From positions 1-64,000 of the forward strand of contig JANQGW010000184.1 of assembly GCA_028282905.1 (NCBI GenBank): a stretch of 64,000 bases of DNA, written 5' to 3'. This document shows positions 48,948 through 59,400 of this stretch, in pieces (position 1 is the stretch's first letter; each line of letters begins with the position of its first letter). This DNA is from Sedimentisphaerales bacterium. GTDB lineage: Bacteria; Planctomycetota; Phycisphaerae; Sedimentisphaerales; Anaerohalosphaeraceae. The notes below the pieces were generated by a model that was not told the DNA's origin, searched no databases, and was given only the letters and a program-made list of their open reading frames with translations. A program made the position numbers and the translations under genes.

Positions 48948-51122
48948 TTGTACACGGAGGTCGGTTTGACGGCAGCAGTACCCATTGAAAATTTTACGGA
49001 TTCGCAGAAAGAGGCGATTTTTCATAAAGACGGCCCGCTTTTGGTTCTGGCAGGCCCGGGCAGTGGAAAAACCCGGGTGATTACCAGCCGGATTGCGGCA
49101 TTGATTGAAGCGGGGGTGCGTCCCTGGAATATCTGTGCGATTACCTTTACCAACAAAGCCGCAGAAGAGATGCGGATTCGTGTCGAACAGTCCACGCCCG
49201 CACAGGGCGTTTATGTCAGCACGTTTCACTCGCTGTGTGTGTGGATTTTGCGGCGGTATGCCGAACAGGCTCAGTTGCAACCGAATTTCAGCATTCTGGA
49301 CGTCAAAGACCAGCAGCGCTGCATGAAGGAGGCAATTGCCGATTGTCAGATTGACGTGACCAATTTTACGCCGGCGCGGATGCTGGACTATATTTCCCGG
49401 CTTAAGAACGATCTGGAAAGTGCTGAGCAGTTTGAGGCCCGTGCCGATGACTTTTTTTCTCGCAGTGCCGCAAAAGCCTATAGTCGCTATCAGCAGATAT
49501 TGACAAAAAACAACGCGCTGGACTTTGACGATCTGCTGCTTCGGACAGCCTTTTTGCTGCGGGATTGTGAAGATGTGCGGCTGCAGCTTAGCGACCGGTT
49601 CCGTTACCTGCTGGTGGATGAGTATCAGGACACCAACCACGCCCAGTACCAGATTGCCAAGGGCATTGCCCTGGCGCATCGCAATATCTGCGTGACCGGT
49701 GATCCGGACCAGTCGATCTACCGTTGGCGCGGGGCGGATATTGAAAACATCCTGGCCTTTGAAAAGGACTGGCCGGAAGCGAAGGTGGTGAAGCTGGAGG
49801 AAAATTTTCGCTCGACGCCGAATATCCTGGAAAAGGCTGACCAATTGATTGCCGCCAATACCAAACGGAAAGCCAAAAGTTTGATTGCCACTCGTCCCAA
49901 GGGCAATGAAGTGATCATTGACATCTGCGAGGATGAGAACAAAGAGGCCCATTGGGTAGCCGAGCGAGCCGAACAGCTGATTGATGAGGGTGTCAATCCC
50001 AATGAGATTGCCGTTTTTTATCGCGTCAATTCCATGAGTCGAACGATCGAAGAAGCGTTTGTCCAGCGGCAGTTGCCGTATCAGGTCGTTCGCGGCGTGG
50101 AATTTTACGCCCGCAAGGAAATTCGCGACCTGTTGGCTTATTTGAAGGTCATGGTCAATCCACAGGACGATATTGCCTTTATCCGGGCGGTTGGTACGCA
50201 CACCCGCGGTATCGGCAAGACCTCGCTCGACCGGCTCTCGCATTTTGCAAAGATACAGGGCTTATCATTGCTGGATGCCGGACTGCGGGCCGAAGAAATC
50301 GAGACGATTAACCGTCCGACTCGCAAGCGACTGGTTGATTTTTCCAAAATGCTGCAGGCACTCAGTGAAGAAACTACCGGTGACGTCGCGCCGCTGATTG
50401 AGCAGGTCTTTGCTGAAACCGGTATGGAACAGGCGTTGAAAGTCGAAGAAGATGCGACTGAAAACATTAGCGAGTTGATCAGTGCGGCCGCCGAATATGA
50501 CCAGCGGGCCGAAGAACCAAACTTGATGGATTATCTCCAGATGATCGCGCTTTACAGTGACAGTGATGCATATGATGCGGAATCTCAGCGTATCTCATTG
50601 ATGACCATGCACGCGGCCAAGGGGCTGGAATTTGACCACGCCTTCATCATTGGTCTGGAAGAGGGGATTTTACCGCATGAACGCAGCCTCAATGAAGCAG
50701 GGGATGATCTTGAAGAAGAACGCCGACTGTTTTTTGTCGGCATCACCCGTGCCCGAAAGACACTGCATGTAACTTATGCCCGCCATCGGGTGGTTCGCGG
50801 CCAGTTTATCCGCTCGACGCCATCCCAGTTTTTGTATGAGATCGGTTTTGAAGGCGAACAGGATTCATTTGATACCGGCTGGGATCGGATCGACCGTTAT
50901 GAATCGTCTGCGCCTAAGCCGAAGAAAAAGCTCAAAATTGACAGCAAACCGGGGCAGTTGTACCAGGTTAACCAATTGGTTGAGCATAAGAAATTCGGCC
51001 TTGGCCGCGTCAAGGAATACCTTGACCTCGGCGAAGACAGCATTGTTGTAGTCAAATTCAATACTGGAAATACCAAGTCGTTAATGGTAAAATACGCGAA
51101 ATTAACGGTTGTTGACGGATAA
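48948..51122 (+). CDS. UvrD/PcrA-like ATP-dependent DNA helicase
   Basis: 'LTDSQKEAIFHKDGPLLVLAGPGSGKTRVI'-type motif I, 'LLVDEYQDTNHAQYQIAKGIA', 'VTGDPDQSIYRWRGADIENIL', 'LMTMHAAKGLEFDHAFIIGLEEGILPHERS'. Confidence 0.95.
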   Translation: MYTEVGLTAAVPIENFTDSQKEAIFHKDGPLLVLAGPGSGKTRVITSRIAALIEAGVRPWNICAITFTNKAAEEMRIRVEQSTPAQGVYVSTFHSLCVWILRRYAEQAQLQPNFSILDVKDQQRCMKEAIADCQIDVTNFTPARMLDYISRLKNDLESAEQFEARADDFFSRSAAKAYSRYQQILTKNNALDFDDLLLRTAFLLRDCEDVRLQLSDRFRYLLVDEYQDTNHAQYQIAKGIALAHRNICVTGDPDQSIYRWRGADIENILAFEKDWPEAKVVKLEENFRSTPNILEKADQLIAANTKRKAKSLIATRPKGNEVIIDICEDENKEAHWVAERAEQLIDEGVNPNEIAVFYRVNSMSRTIEEAFVQRQLPYQVVRGVEFYARKEIRDLLAYLKVMVNPQDDIAFIRAVGTHTRGIGKTSLDRLSHFAKIQGLSLLDAGLRAEEIETINRPTRKRLVDFSKMLQALSEETTGDVAPLIEQVFAETGMEQALKVEEDATENISELISAAAEYDQRAEEPNLMDYLQMIALYSDSDAYDAESQRISLMTMHAAKGLEFDHAFIIGLEEGILPHERSLNEAGDDLEEERRLFFVGITRARKTLHVTYARHRVVRGQFIRSTPSQFLYEIGFEGEQDSFDTGWDRIDRYESSAPKPKKKLKIDSKPGQLYQVNQLVEHKKFGLGRVKEYLDLGEDSIVVVKFNTGNTKSLMVKYAKLTVVDG

Positions 51123-51148
51123 AACTACTCTTGAAATAAACTATATAT

Positions 51149-52573
51149 ATGGGAGACTTAAACGTGTCTGAAACGAAAATTTCTCTGTATTACAAAAATG
51201 TGATGGCCGATGTCATTGGCGAAGAACACGGGATTACCAAGGCTCAGCTTCAGGATCTGGCGGAAAAGACGGTTCCGGCAATTGTTGAGTGCAATAACCA
51301 GCGCAAAGCCGGCAAGATTCCGTATCGCGATCTGCCGTATGTGGAAAGCTATGCCAAGGATGTCAAGGCGGTTGCGGCAGAGATCAAGGACGGCTGTGAG
51401 AATTTCGTAGTGCTGGGCATTGGCGGATCGGCCTTGGGCAATATCGCCTTGCAGGCCGCGTTAAACCCGTACATGTACAATATGGACGAAAACCAGCGTA
51501 AAGGTCCGCGACTGTTTGTCTTTGACAATGTCGATCCGATGCAGTTGGGTAGTTTTCTTCATTGGGTGGGTGATAAACTTGATAAGACGATCTTTAACGT
51601 CATCAGTAAATCCGGCAGGACCGCGGAAACCGCATCACAGTTTCTGGTGATTCGCGAAATGCTGCTGGAAAAACTCGGTGCCGATGGCTTCCAAAAGCAG
51701 GTTGTCGCGACGACAGATGCCAACGCCGGCACAATGCGCAAGATTGCCGATGACGCCAAATTGCGGACACTGGTCGTTCCCGACGGTGTCGGCGGTCGTT
51801 TCAGCGTACTCAGTCCGGTAGGTCTGCTCAGTGCCGCGATGTGCGGCATTGATATCGACGAACTGTTGGCCGGTGCCGCAAAGATGGATGAGCTTTGCAG
51901 CAAAGAAGATTTCTTTGCCAATCCCGCGGCGATTAACGCGGCGATCAACTGGCATTTCTATAATCGCCAAAAACCGATTTCGGTCATGATGCCGTATTCA
52001 TATGCGTTGAAGGATTTATCTGACTGGTATCGTCAGTTGTGGGCTGAAAGCCTTGGCAAAACCAAAGACTTGCAGGGCAATGATGTGTTTGTTGGTCCCA
52101 CGCCGGTCAAGGCACTGGGCACGACCGATCAGCACAGTCAGGTTCAGTTGTACCGTGAAGGGCCGAACGACAAGCTCTTTACATTCCTGCAGGTCAGTGA
52201 GTTCAGCAGTGATGTAACCATGGGCGCCGAACCGCAGGTGGCGCCGGAACTGGATTATCTGGCAGGGCAGAAGATGTCTAAACTGCTTAACGCTGAGAAG
52301 TTGGCAACTGAATACGCCTTGCTCCATGACAAGCGTCCGTGTATGACGGTTCTGTTTGATCGTATTGATGCATCGGCGATCGGTCAGTTTATCTACCTGT
52401 TTGAAGTGACGACCTCGATTGCAGGCCTGCTGTTTGGCATTGATGCTTATGACCAGCCAGCCGTTGAACTCGGCAAAGAAGCGACATTTGCCCTGATGGG
52501 GCGTGAAGGCTTTGAAGAACTGGCCGAAAAAATCAAACCGGTGGCCGATATTGATGGCGACTACCTGATCTAA
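51149..52573 (+). CDS. pgi: Glucose-6-phosphate isomerase
   Basis: 'FVVLGIGGSALGNIALQAAL', 'NVISKSGRTAETASQFLVIREML', 'GVGGRFSVLSPVGLL'. Confidence 0.92.
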   Translation: MGDLNVSETKISLYYKNVMADVIGEEHGITKAQLQDLAEKTVPAIVECNNQRKAGKIPYRDLPYVESYAKDVKAVAAEIKDGCENFVVLGIGGSALGNIALQAALNPYMYNMDENQRKGPRLFVFDNVDPMQLGSFLHWVGDKLDKTIFNVISKSGRTAETASQFLVIREMLLEKLGADGFQKQVVATTDANAGTMRKIADDAKLRTLVVPDGVGGRFSVLSPVGLLSAAMCGIDIDELLAGAAKMDELCSKEDFFANPAAINAAINWHFYNRQKPISVMMPYSYALKDLSDWYRQLWAESLGKTKDLQGNDVFVGPTPVKALGTTDQHSQVQLYREGPNDKLFTFLQVSEFSSDVTMGAEPQVAPELDYLAGQKMSKLLNAEKLATEYALLHDKRPCMTVLFDRIDASAIGQFIYLFEVTTSIAGLLFGIDAYDQPAVELGKEATFALMGREGFEELAEKIKPVADIDGDYLI

Positions 52574-52580
52574 GCATTTT

Positions 52581-52621
52581 TGTCATTCCCGCGCATGCGG
52601 AAATCCAGGCTTTGAGTGACA
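52581..52621. repeat. Dispersed intergenic palindromic repeat, short form
   Basis: TGTCATTCCCGCGCATGCGGAAATCCAG...TGACA, same core as 24861-24927. Confidence 0.7.
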
Positions 52622-52668
52622 GTTTTGGTAAAGTATCAAAGAACCATAGTGAGAAGGGAGACACGACA

Positions 52669-53757
52669 ATGGATTTTGCGGTAATCATGGCAGGCGGAAC
52701 CGGTAAGCGGCTGTGGCCGCTGAGCCGTCAGACGCGACCCAAACAGGTTCTGAAGCTGCTGGACGGTGATACGCTGCTTCGCAAGTGTTTCGACCGTCTT
52801 CGGGGTATCTTTGATCTGCGCAATATCCTTGTTCTGACCAATGCCGGCTATGTTGATTTGGTGCGTGAAAATCTACCGGAACTGCCGAACGAAAATGTGA
52901 TTGCCGAGCCGGCGGTACGAGACACTGCTGGTGCAATTGGTTTGGCCGCGGCGGTGCTGCACAAAGTTGACCCCAATGCCAATATGGCTGTTGTGACGGC
53001 TGATCAGGTGCTGGAACCGAAAGAAACATTTCAGCGGGCTATGCAAAGTGCGTTGGCGTTTGTCAAGGCAAACCATGAAGCCTTGGTGACCTTCGGGATT
53101 CAACCGACCTTTTCCAGCACCCAGCTTGGCTATATTAAACTGGGGCAGAGTGCTCCTTGCGAGACGGCTGGAGATACGATCCATGTAGTCGAGGCATTCA
53201 AGGAAAAGCCAAACGAAGAAACTGCTGAAGAGTACTTAGCCAGTGGACAGTATGCCTGGAACTCCGGTATGTTTGTCTGGCGGTGTGCGACAATTCTTGA
53301 CAATCTTAAAAAGTTCCTGCCTGAATCGACCGAACCGCTGGAGGCTATCGCGACCGAATGGGGAAAACCCGATCAGCAGCAGACATTGCAGGACTGGTTT
53401 CCAAAACTGCCGAAAATCAGCATTGACTTTGCCGTCATGGAAAAAGCTGAATCGGTTTACGGTGTGAATCTGCCGTGCCGATGGCTGGATATGGGTTCGT
53501 TTGCGGCGCTGGTGGATATTCTCGAATCGGACGATGACAACAACATTGTGATTACCGGCCACAGCGAACTGATGGACAGCCAAAATAATATTGTTGCTAC
53601 GGAAGAAAAGAATCACCTGCTGGCGTTGATTGGCGTTGAGAATATGATTGTCGCGCATAGTAAAGACGCTACCTTAGTCTGTCCCATTGACCAGGCCCAC
53701 CGGCTGAAAGAACTGCTTGAACGCGTACAGGCTCATCATCCGGAACATTTTCTCTAA
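52669..53757 (+). CDS. manC: Mannose-1-phosphate guanylyltransferase
   Basis: ATG at 52669 gives 'MDFAVIMAGGTGKRLWPLSRQTRPKQVLKLL', preceded by GAAGGGAG; 'FKEKPNEETAEEYLASGQYAWNSGMFVWR'. Confidence 0.93.
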   Translation: MDFAVIMAGGTGKRLWPLSRQTRPKQVLKLLDGDTLLRKCFDRLRGIFDLRNILVLTNAGYVDLVRENLPELPNENVIAEPAVRDTAGAIGLAAAVLHKVDPNANMAVVTADQVLEPKETFQRAMQSALAFVKANHEALVTFGIQPTFSSTQLGYIKLGQSAPCETAGDTIHVVEAFKEKPNEETAEEYLASGQYAWNSGMFVWRCATILDNLKKFLPESTEPLEAIATEWGKPDQQQTLQDWFPKLPKISIDFAVMEKAESVYGVNLPCRWLDMGSFAALVDILESDDDNNIVITGHSELMDSQNNIVATEEKNHLLALIGVENMIVAHSKDATLVCPIDQAHRLKELLERVQAHHPEHFL

Positions 53758-53759
53758 TC

Positions 53760-54176
53760 ATGCGATATCTGGCAATCGATCACGGTCAAAAGCGAACGGG
53801 ACTGGCAGTTTCTGATGCGTCGGAAACACTGGTCTCGCCCCATTCGGTGATTGAAACTCAAAGCAGCGTTGAACTGTTGCGACGCATTTTACCCGTCATT
53901 GCCGATGAGCAGATTGAGACGATTATCATTGGCCTGCCATACAATATGGACGGCTCGGAAGGCCCGCGGGCCAAACAAGTGCGGCAGTTTGCCGACCAGT
54001 TAGCTGATAAAGTGGAAATCCCCATTCTGTTTTACGATGAGCGGCTCAGCAGCTTTGAGGCAGAAGGCCTGATGACGGAGATGGAACTGACGCGAAAAAA
54101 GAAGAAAAAGCGTCTGGATGCCATCGCCGCGGCAGCTATTTTAAGGGCCTTCTTAGACTCAAAAGCCAGTCAATAA
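53760..54176 (+). CDS. ruvX: Putative Holliday junction resolvase RuvX/YqgF
   Basis: 'MRYLAIDHGQKRTGLAVSD', 'IIIGLPYNMDGSEGPRAKQVRQFADQL', 'YDERLSSFEAEGLM'. Confidence 0.93.
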   Translation: MRYLAIDHGQKRTGLAVSDASETLVSPHSVIETQSSVELLRRILPVIADEQIETIIIGLPYNMDGSEGPRAKQVRQFADQLADKVEIPILFYDERLSSFEAEGLMTEMELTRKKKKKRLDAIAAAAILRAFLDSKASQ

Positions 54177-54204
54177 TATTTACTTATCCGACAACAGAAT
54201 TGCT

Positions 54205-55299
54205 TTACTGACACTCGACAGCCGAAGGGTTTTGGTTGCAGTCGAGCAGCCAGTTATAAGATATTTCTACAAGATCCAGTAAGTCAACCCGGCAATCTCC
54301 GTTGATATCACCAATAGGAGGATTCTCGCATATCAGACGGAAAGTAAAAGTGCCCAGTGGTGGATCGCCTGTAAATGGAAAGCCGGTAATTAAGGAGATA
54401 GACTCGGCCGGATTCGTATCAGCGTTAGGCGATGTAAAATCGACCCCGCTGTCTGTACCGGCATCATAAGGAGGCAGTTCTACAACGACTTCGCCGCGCC
54501 ACTTTCCATCTTTGTATAGCTCCAGTCCGGCAACACCGACAAACCAGTCCGGGCTGGGGGCAATCATGGAAACAAGGCTGACTGTTCCATGTGCAGAGTG
54601 TGCGGAAAAGGTCTTGCTCACCACTCCCGGCGACAGTGAAATCCCGCCGCCGGAAATCTGGCTGTAAGCGGTGCCCGCGAGAATTTCGGTATTGATCTCT
54701 GTATTCAAAGGAGATTTACTTCCTGTTTCAGCCATATTCTCGATCCCCGCTGTGGCCAATTGTCCGGACTGCCACATTACATATCCATCGTCATGCGTAG
54801 CGCCAATCAGTCCCGAAAAATGTGGGTTTGGTGGAAAGTTTGTATGGGTTTGCGCACTCCAGGTTGCGTCAAATGTCACTTCATATTCAACGACCGAACC
54901 AAATGTTCCCGAACCGAAATTGACATCGACGTCCTCACACCAAACCGAAATAGCATTGTATCCATCCAGCGGATTGCTGCCCGGCACATCGATAACCAGC
55001 GTATCATTCGTATAAACCGTACCGGTAAGTAATGGTCCGATTTGGAGACCGGCAACAAAATCTTCCTGTGTATTCGTTTCGCCAAGATAAAAATACACGG
55101 CAGGGCCGCCGCCGTCATAATTGAAGTTATTAATCTGAATAGTGTCCTCATCAAGAATAGTAGCGGTTCCCGAGACATTATGCGATAAAGTGCTGAACTG
55201 GGCTTGGTGTCCAGTTCGGGAATAGGCATAAACGCTTGATACAAGCAAAGTTAAAGCCAATGCGGCAAGACTTGGATAAGAAAAAAGTCGAGTTTTCAT
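54205..55299 (-). CDS. Secreted DM13 - Spondin_N - dockerin-like protein
   Basis: DM13-like 'HNVSGTATILDEDTIQINNFNYDGGGPAVYFYLG'; Spondin_N-like 'YEVTFDATWSAQTHTNFPPNPHFSGLIGATHDDGYVMWQSGQLATAGIENMAETGS...SMIAPSPDWFVGVAGLELYKDGKWRGEVVVELPPYDAGTDSGVDFTSPNADTNP'; C-terminal 'GDINGDCRVDLLDLVEISYNWLLDC'. Confidence 0.85.
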   Translation of the reverse strand: MKTRLFSYPSLAALALTLLVSSVYAYSRTGHQAQFSTLSHNVSGTATILDEDTIQINNFNYDGGGPAVYFYLGETNTQEDFVAGLQIGPLLTGTVYTNDTLVIDVPGSNPLDGYNAISVWCEDVDVNFGSGTFGSVVEYEVTFDATWSAQTHTNFPPNPHFSGLIGATHDDGYVMWQSGQLATAGIENMAETGSKSPLNTEINTEILAGTAYSQISGGGISLSPGVVSKTFSAHSAHGTVSLVSMIAPSPDWFVGVAGLELYKDGKWRGEVVVELPPYDAGTDSGVDFTSPNADTNPAESISLITGFPFTGDPPLGTFTFRLICENPPIGDINGDCRVDLLDLVEISYNWLLDCNQNPSAVECQ

Positions 55300-55569
55300 A
55301 GTTCCTGCTCCTTATTTACTTGTTTTTGAGTTTAATTGGTAACATATCAATATTACTAATACCGGTTGTTTTTGTTCAATATTTCATTTTTACCTGGCTA
55401 AGTTTTCTGTAAGTCTAATTTCTGTAATGGCTTACGGCGGCGATGGGGCGAGGTGATAAAAAAACGAATTCTGCGAAATATTTTTCGTCGCATTTTCACT
55501 TTTTCATCGTATAGTAATTAATGTAAATAAATTGAATGTGATCCGATCGGCAAGGTTAGGAGGTTTGAT

Positions 55570-56325
55570 ATGGATCTGGTGAAAAATGGGAAACTGAACA
55601 TAGTTCGGGCCGAAAACGGCGGGCAGTTGGCTCATCGTGCTTTGGAGGTGTTTATTCAGACAGCACGTGAGGCGATTGACAAACGGGGTGTTTTTTATGT
55701 TGCTATTTCCGGCGGGAATACGCCGGGGATGTTTTACGAACTGCTGTCGGAGGAATCATCCTATTCGCAAATTGATTGGGACCGGGTTCACCTGTTCTGG
55801 GTGGATGAGCGATGCGTTCATCCCAGTGCCGAAGCAAGTAATTTTGGCTTGGCAGTGCACACGTTTTTACTGGATGTTCCGATTCCCGGTGAAAATGTCC
55901 ATCGCGTTACCGGCGAGGAAATTGATTATGCCAAAGCGGCTTCTGAATATGAACAAACGATTCTTAACGTGTTTGGTCTTCAGCGAGGACAGGTACCGAC
56001 ATTTGATCTGATTATGCTGGGGATGGGTTCTGATGGGCACATCGGCTCATTACTGCCAAATACTTACGCACTGTTTGACACGGATGACCTGGTCAGTGCG
56101 GTCTATAAATTTGATGATTTCAGCCGGATTACACTGACGGTTCCGGTACTCAAGCAGGCTGACCATATTATCGTGCTGATCAGCGGTCAGGCCAAGGCTG
56201 AAATTGTCCGTGATGTCTTCCTGTCTGAGCCGGATGAGGTTAAATATCCGGTGCATTCACTCTGGCCAATTTTGGATAAGATTACCTGGATTATGGATCA
56301 ACATGCAGGATCGTTGATCCAGTAG
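55570..56325 (+). CDS. pgl: 6-phosphogluconolactonase
   Basis: 'YVAISGGNTPGMFYELLSEE', 'WDRVHLFWVDERCVHPSAEASNFGLA', 'FDLIMLGMGSDGHIGSLLPNT'. Confidence 0.93.
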   Translation: MDLVKNGKLNIVRAENGGQLAHRALEVFIQTAREAIDKRGVFYVAISGGNTPGMFYELLSEESSYSQIDWDRVHLFWVDERCVHPSAEASNFGLAVHTFLLDVPIPGENVHRVTGEEIDYAKAASEYEQTILNVFGLQRGQVPTFDLIMLGMGSDGHIGSLLPNTYALFDTDDLVSAVYKFDDFSRITLTVPVLKQADHIIVLISGQAKAEIVRDVFLSEPDEVKYPVHSLWPILDKITWIMDQHAGSLIQ

Positions 56326-56405
56326 GGCGGGACAGTTAGAATTCCACTCCCGGTGTGATAATCATCCATCCCGGAACAATCGGTTCAATAAAACACGTCG
56401 TCATG

Positions 56406-59400
56406 TTAATTGTTCATTGATGTCGAGCCGGGGTGAACAAGGGATTTGCGATGGACCAGGCCAAGGTCTTTGCGGACGATTTCCTGGAGAATATCCTGTT
56501 GGAACGAGGTTAGCGAATGATCGGTCCAGGGATGATGCTGAATACCGAGATGACGATTTCGAGACGGAGCTGGCATTTCCGGCTGGGCCGTGTTGACATA
56601 TTGCTGAACGACACGGGCCACCGAGCTTTTTGCTTTTGATGCCGCCGCCGGAGCCGGGGCAACACGCTGCCGGCGCTGTGAGACGCTTCGTCGCTGCTGC
56701 TCCATGATTTGTTCAGCCAGGTTAAACGTCGGCACGATGCCATCCGGTTCTTTGGCAGTTGTTGAAATCTCCGGCTCGACTTCATCCGGTTCGTAAAAAT
56801 CTTTCTGAGAGTCGGCTTCAACCGTTTCTAAGGGCATTTCAAAGCCGGCTTGAATGTGCTCTTTTTCGTCGGTCAGCGTTTGAATCTTTTCCTGTGCCTG
56901 AAGCACTTCCTCTTGTATCAACTCATTAGATTCAGTGAGCCGGTCAATTTCATGTTGAAGTTGTGATTGATTTTCCTGGTGCTGTTCCATCGCCGATAAG
57001 AGCGATTCCTTTTCTTCGCGGGTTTCGCCCAGAGCCGTCTGTAGCTGTTCACATTCGCTGCGGAGATTCTGGCTACAGCATCGCTCGTCAATCAGTTCGG
57101 CCTGTGCGACTTCAAGCTGTGATTCAATCGCGACCAGCCTCTCCAAGTCAGTCTCATTCTTTTGCTGGTCGGTCTTGTAACGCTTCAGTTCTTCCGTAAG
57201 CGTTATATTGTCATTCTGAAGCAGGGAGTTTTTCTCGTTCAAAATATCCAACTCGCCGGCGGTCTGTACCTGATAGGCCTCGTATTCATGCCGCGTTTGC
57301 TCAAAATCTTCTTGAAGCTGACGGCTGCGAGACCGGAAGGTATCCAGTTCCTTCAGCAAACCGGTCATTTCATGTTCCTCCTGATCGCGAAAACGTACAA
57401 ACTGGCTTTCAAGTGACTCGTAGTCGGCTTGCAATCCTGTCTGCTGCTCTGTTTTCTGCTCCAATAGTTCGGAAAGACGTTGGTTATCCTCTTCGGCAGT
57501 TGCCAGTTTTTCTTCCGTTTCCTGCAGTTGTCCTTCAAGGCTGCGTTTCGCAGTGCGTTCATTGGAAAGAACCGTTTCGGTTTCTTTCAGTTCTTCACGA
57601 ATCTGGTGCGTCTGCGAAGCGGCAATTTTCAACTCATCCACCCGGTCTTTCAGGACGATAATCTCATTGGAAAGTGTTTCGGCATTATCAAGCATCGCTT
57701 GTTTTTCATCCGCAAGCTGGTGGTTTCTCTGCTCCAGTTGGCCAATCTGCTCCTGCAGAGCCGAAACCTTCGCTTCCGCGGCTTGATTCTCTGCCATCTG
57801 CTGTCGGAGGGTGTCCAGTTCCTGCTTGTATTGCGATTCAGCCTGAGCTTTCGTGTTGAATTCGTTCTGTAAATGTTCGATTGTTTGCTGCAAATCCTGT
57901 AGTCGGTCCTGATTCTGCTGACGCTGTTCCGTTAGTTCAGCCGAATTCGCCGCAGCTTTTTCAAGTTGTTCTTTCTGCGTCTGAATTGTCGTTTCCAGTA
58001 ACTGTTTCTGTGTACGGAAATCATCCTGTGTCTGCTCCAGTGTACTTTGTAGATTCTGAAATTGCTGATTTTTGTTTTTCTCGGACTGGCCGCGTTCTTC
58101 TAATTCTTTTCGTAGCTGCTCAACCGTCTGGCGGAGTTGTTGATTGTCGCTTTGTCCCTGCTGATGTTGAGCAGTCAGTTCATTGGACGCGGAAACAGTG
58201 GATTCATATTTTTCAGTCAATGTCTGGACCTGGGATTCAAGCGTCTGTTTTTCCGCTTGGAAGCTATCCTGCGTTTGCTGCAGTATGTTTTGCAGATTCT
58301 GCAATTGCTGGTTTTGGCTTAGCTGAGAATGACTTCGCTCGTCTAATTCCTTTCGTAACTGCTCAACCGTCTGCTGAAGCTGTTGTTTTTCGCTTTGTTT
58401 CTGTTGACATTGAGCGGTCAAATCATTTGATTCAGAAGCAGCGGACTCATATTTTTCCGTTAATACCTGGACTTGCGATTCCAGAGCCTGTTTTTCTGTC
58501 TGGTAACTATTCTGAGTCTGTTCCAGTGTGTTTTGCAGGTTCTGTAGTTGCTGATTTTTGCTTTGTTCGGACTGGCCGCGTTCTTCTAATTCCTTTCGCA
58601 ACTGCTCAACCGTCTGGCGGAGCTGTTGATTGTCGCTTTGTCCTTGCTGGTGTTGAGTGGTCAGTTCATTGGATGCGGAAACGGCGGAATCATATTTGTC
58701 CGTCAATGCCTGCAGGTGTGTTTCCAGAGCCTGCTTTTCTGCTTGATAACTATTTTGCGTCTGTTCCAGCGTGCTTTGCAGGTTTTCTAATTGCTCCGAT
58801 TGGTTCTGTTCTGTCTGAGAGCGGCGTTCTAATTCCTCTCGCAATTGCACAATCGTTTGTTCTAATTGCTGCTTCTGACTCTCGCTTTGTCGGGACTGTT
58901 CCGAAAGTGATTCGGATTCAGTTGCGGCTTTCTCAAGTTTCTCTTTCAGTGTCTGAATCGTTGTTTCCAGCAACTGCTTCTGTGTTCGATAATCATCCTC
59001 TGTTTGATCAAGGGTACTTTTTAGATTCTGCAGTTGCAAGGATTGATTTTGGTTGGCCTGTGTTCTGTTATCCAGTTCTTCTTTTAGCTGCTGGATTGTC
59101 TGCTCATTTTGCTGTTGCTGGGTCTGTGTTTGCTGATGTCGGGTCGTCAGTTCATTCGATTCGGCGATGGTCGTTTCCAGCTTAACCACCAGCATTTGAA
59201 TGCGCGACTCCAACGCCTGTTTTTCAGTCTCAAAATCATTCTGCGATTGCTGCAAGGTTTCCTTCTGTGCGTTCATTTGCTGCGCCAGATTTTGCTCGGT
59301 CTGCGTACGTCTGTTGACTTCTTCCTGTAGTTGTCGGATGGTCTGTTCGGACTGCTGCTGTTGGGCTTGGGACTCTTGCTGCTGTTCGGTGAGTGCTGTC

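Noticed and set aside
48882-50243. 453-aa - strand ORF antisense to the UvrD/PcrA helicase
   Set aside because: Complete overlap with a strongly supported helicase gene; no recognisable motifs; explained by codon bias.
57881-59185. 434-aa + strand ORF antisense to the coiled-coil gene
   Set aside because: Shadow of the Gln/Glu-rich repeat array: the 243-bp period keeps the antisense frame open, and the peptide simply repeats low-complexity segments with no family signature.
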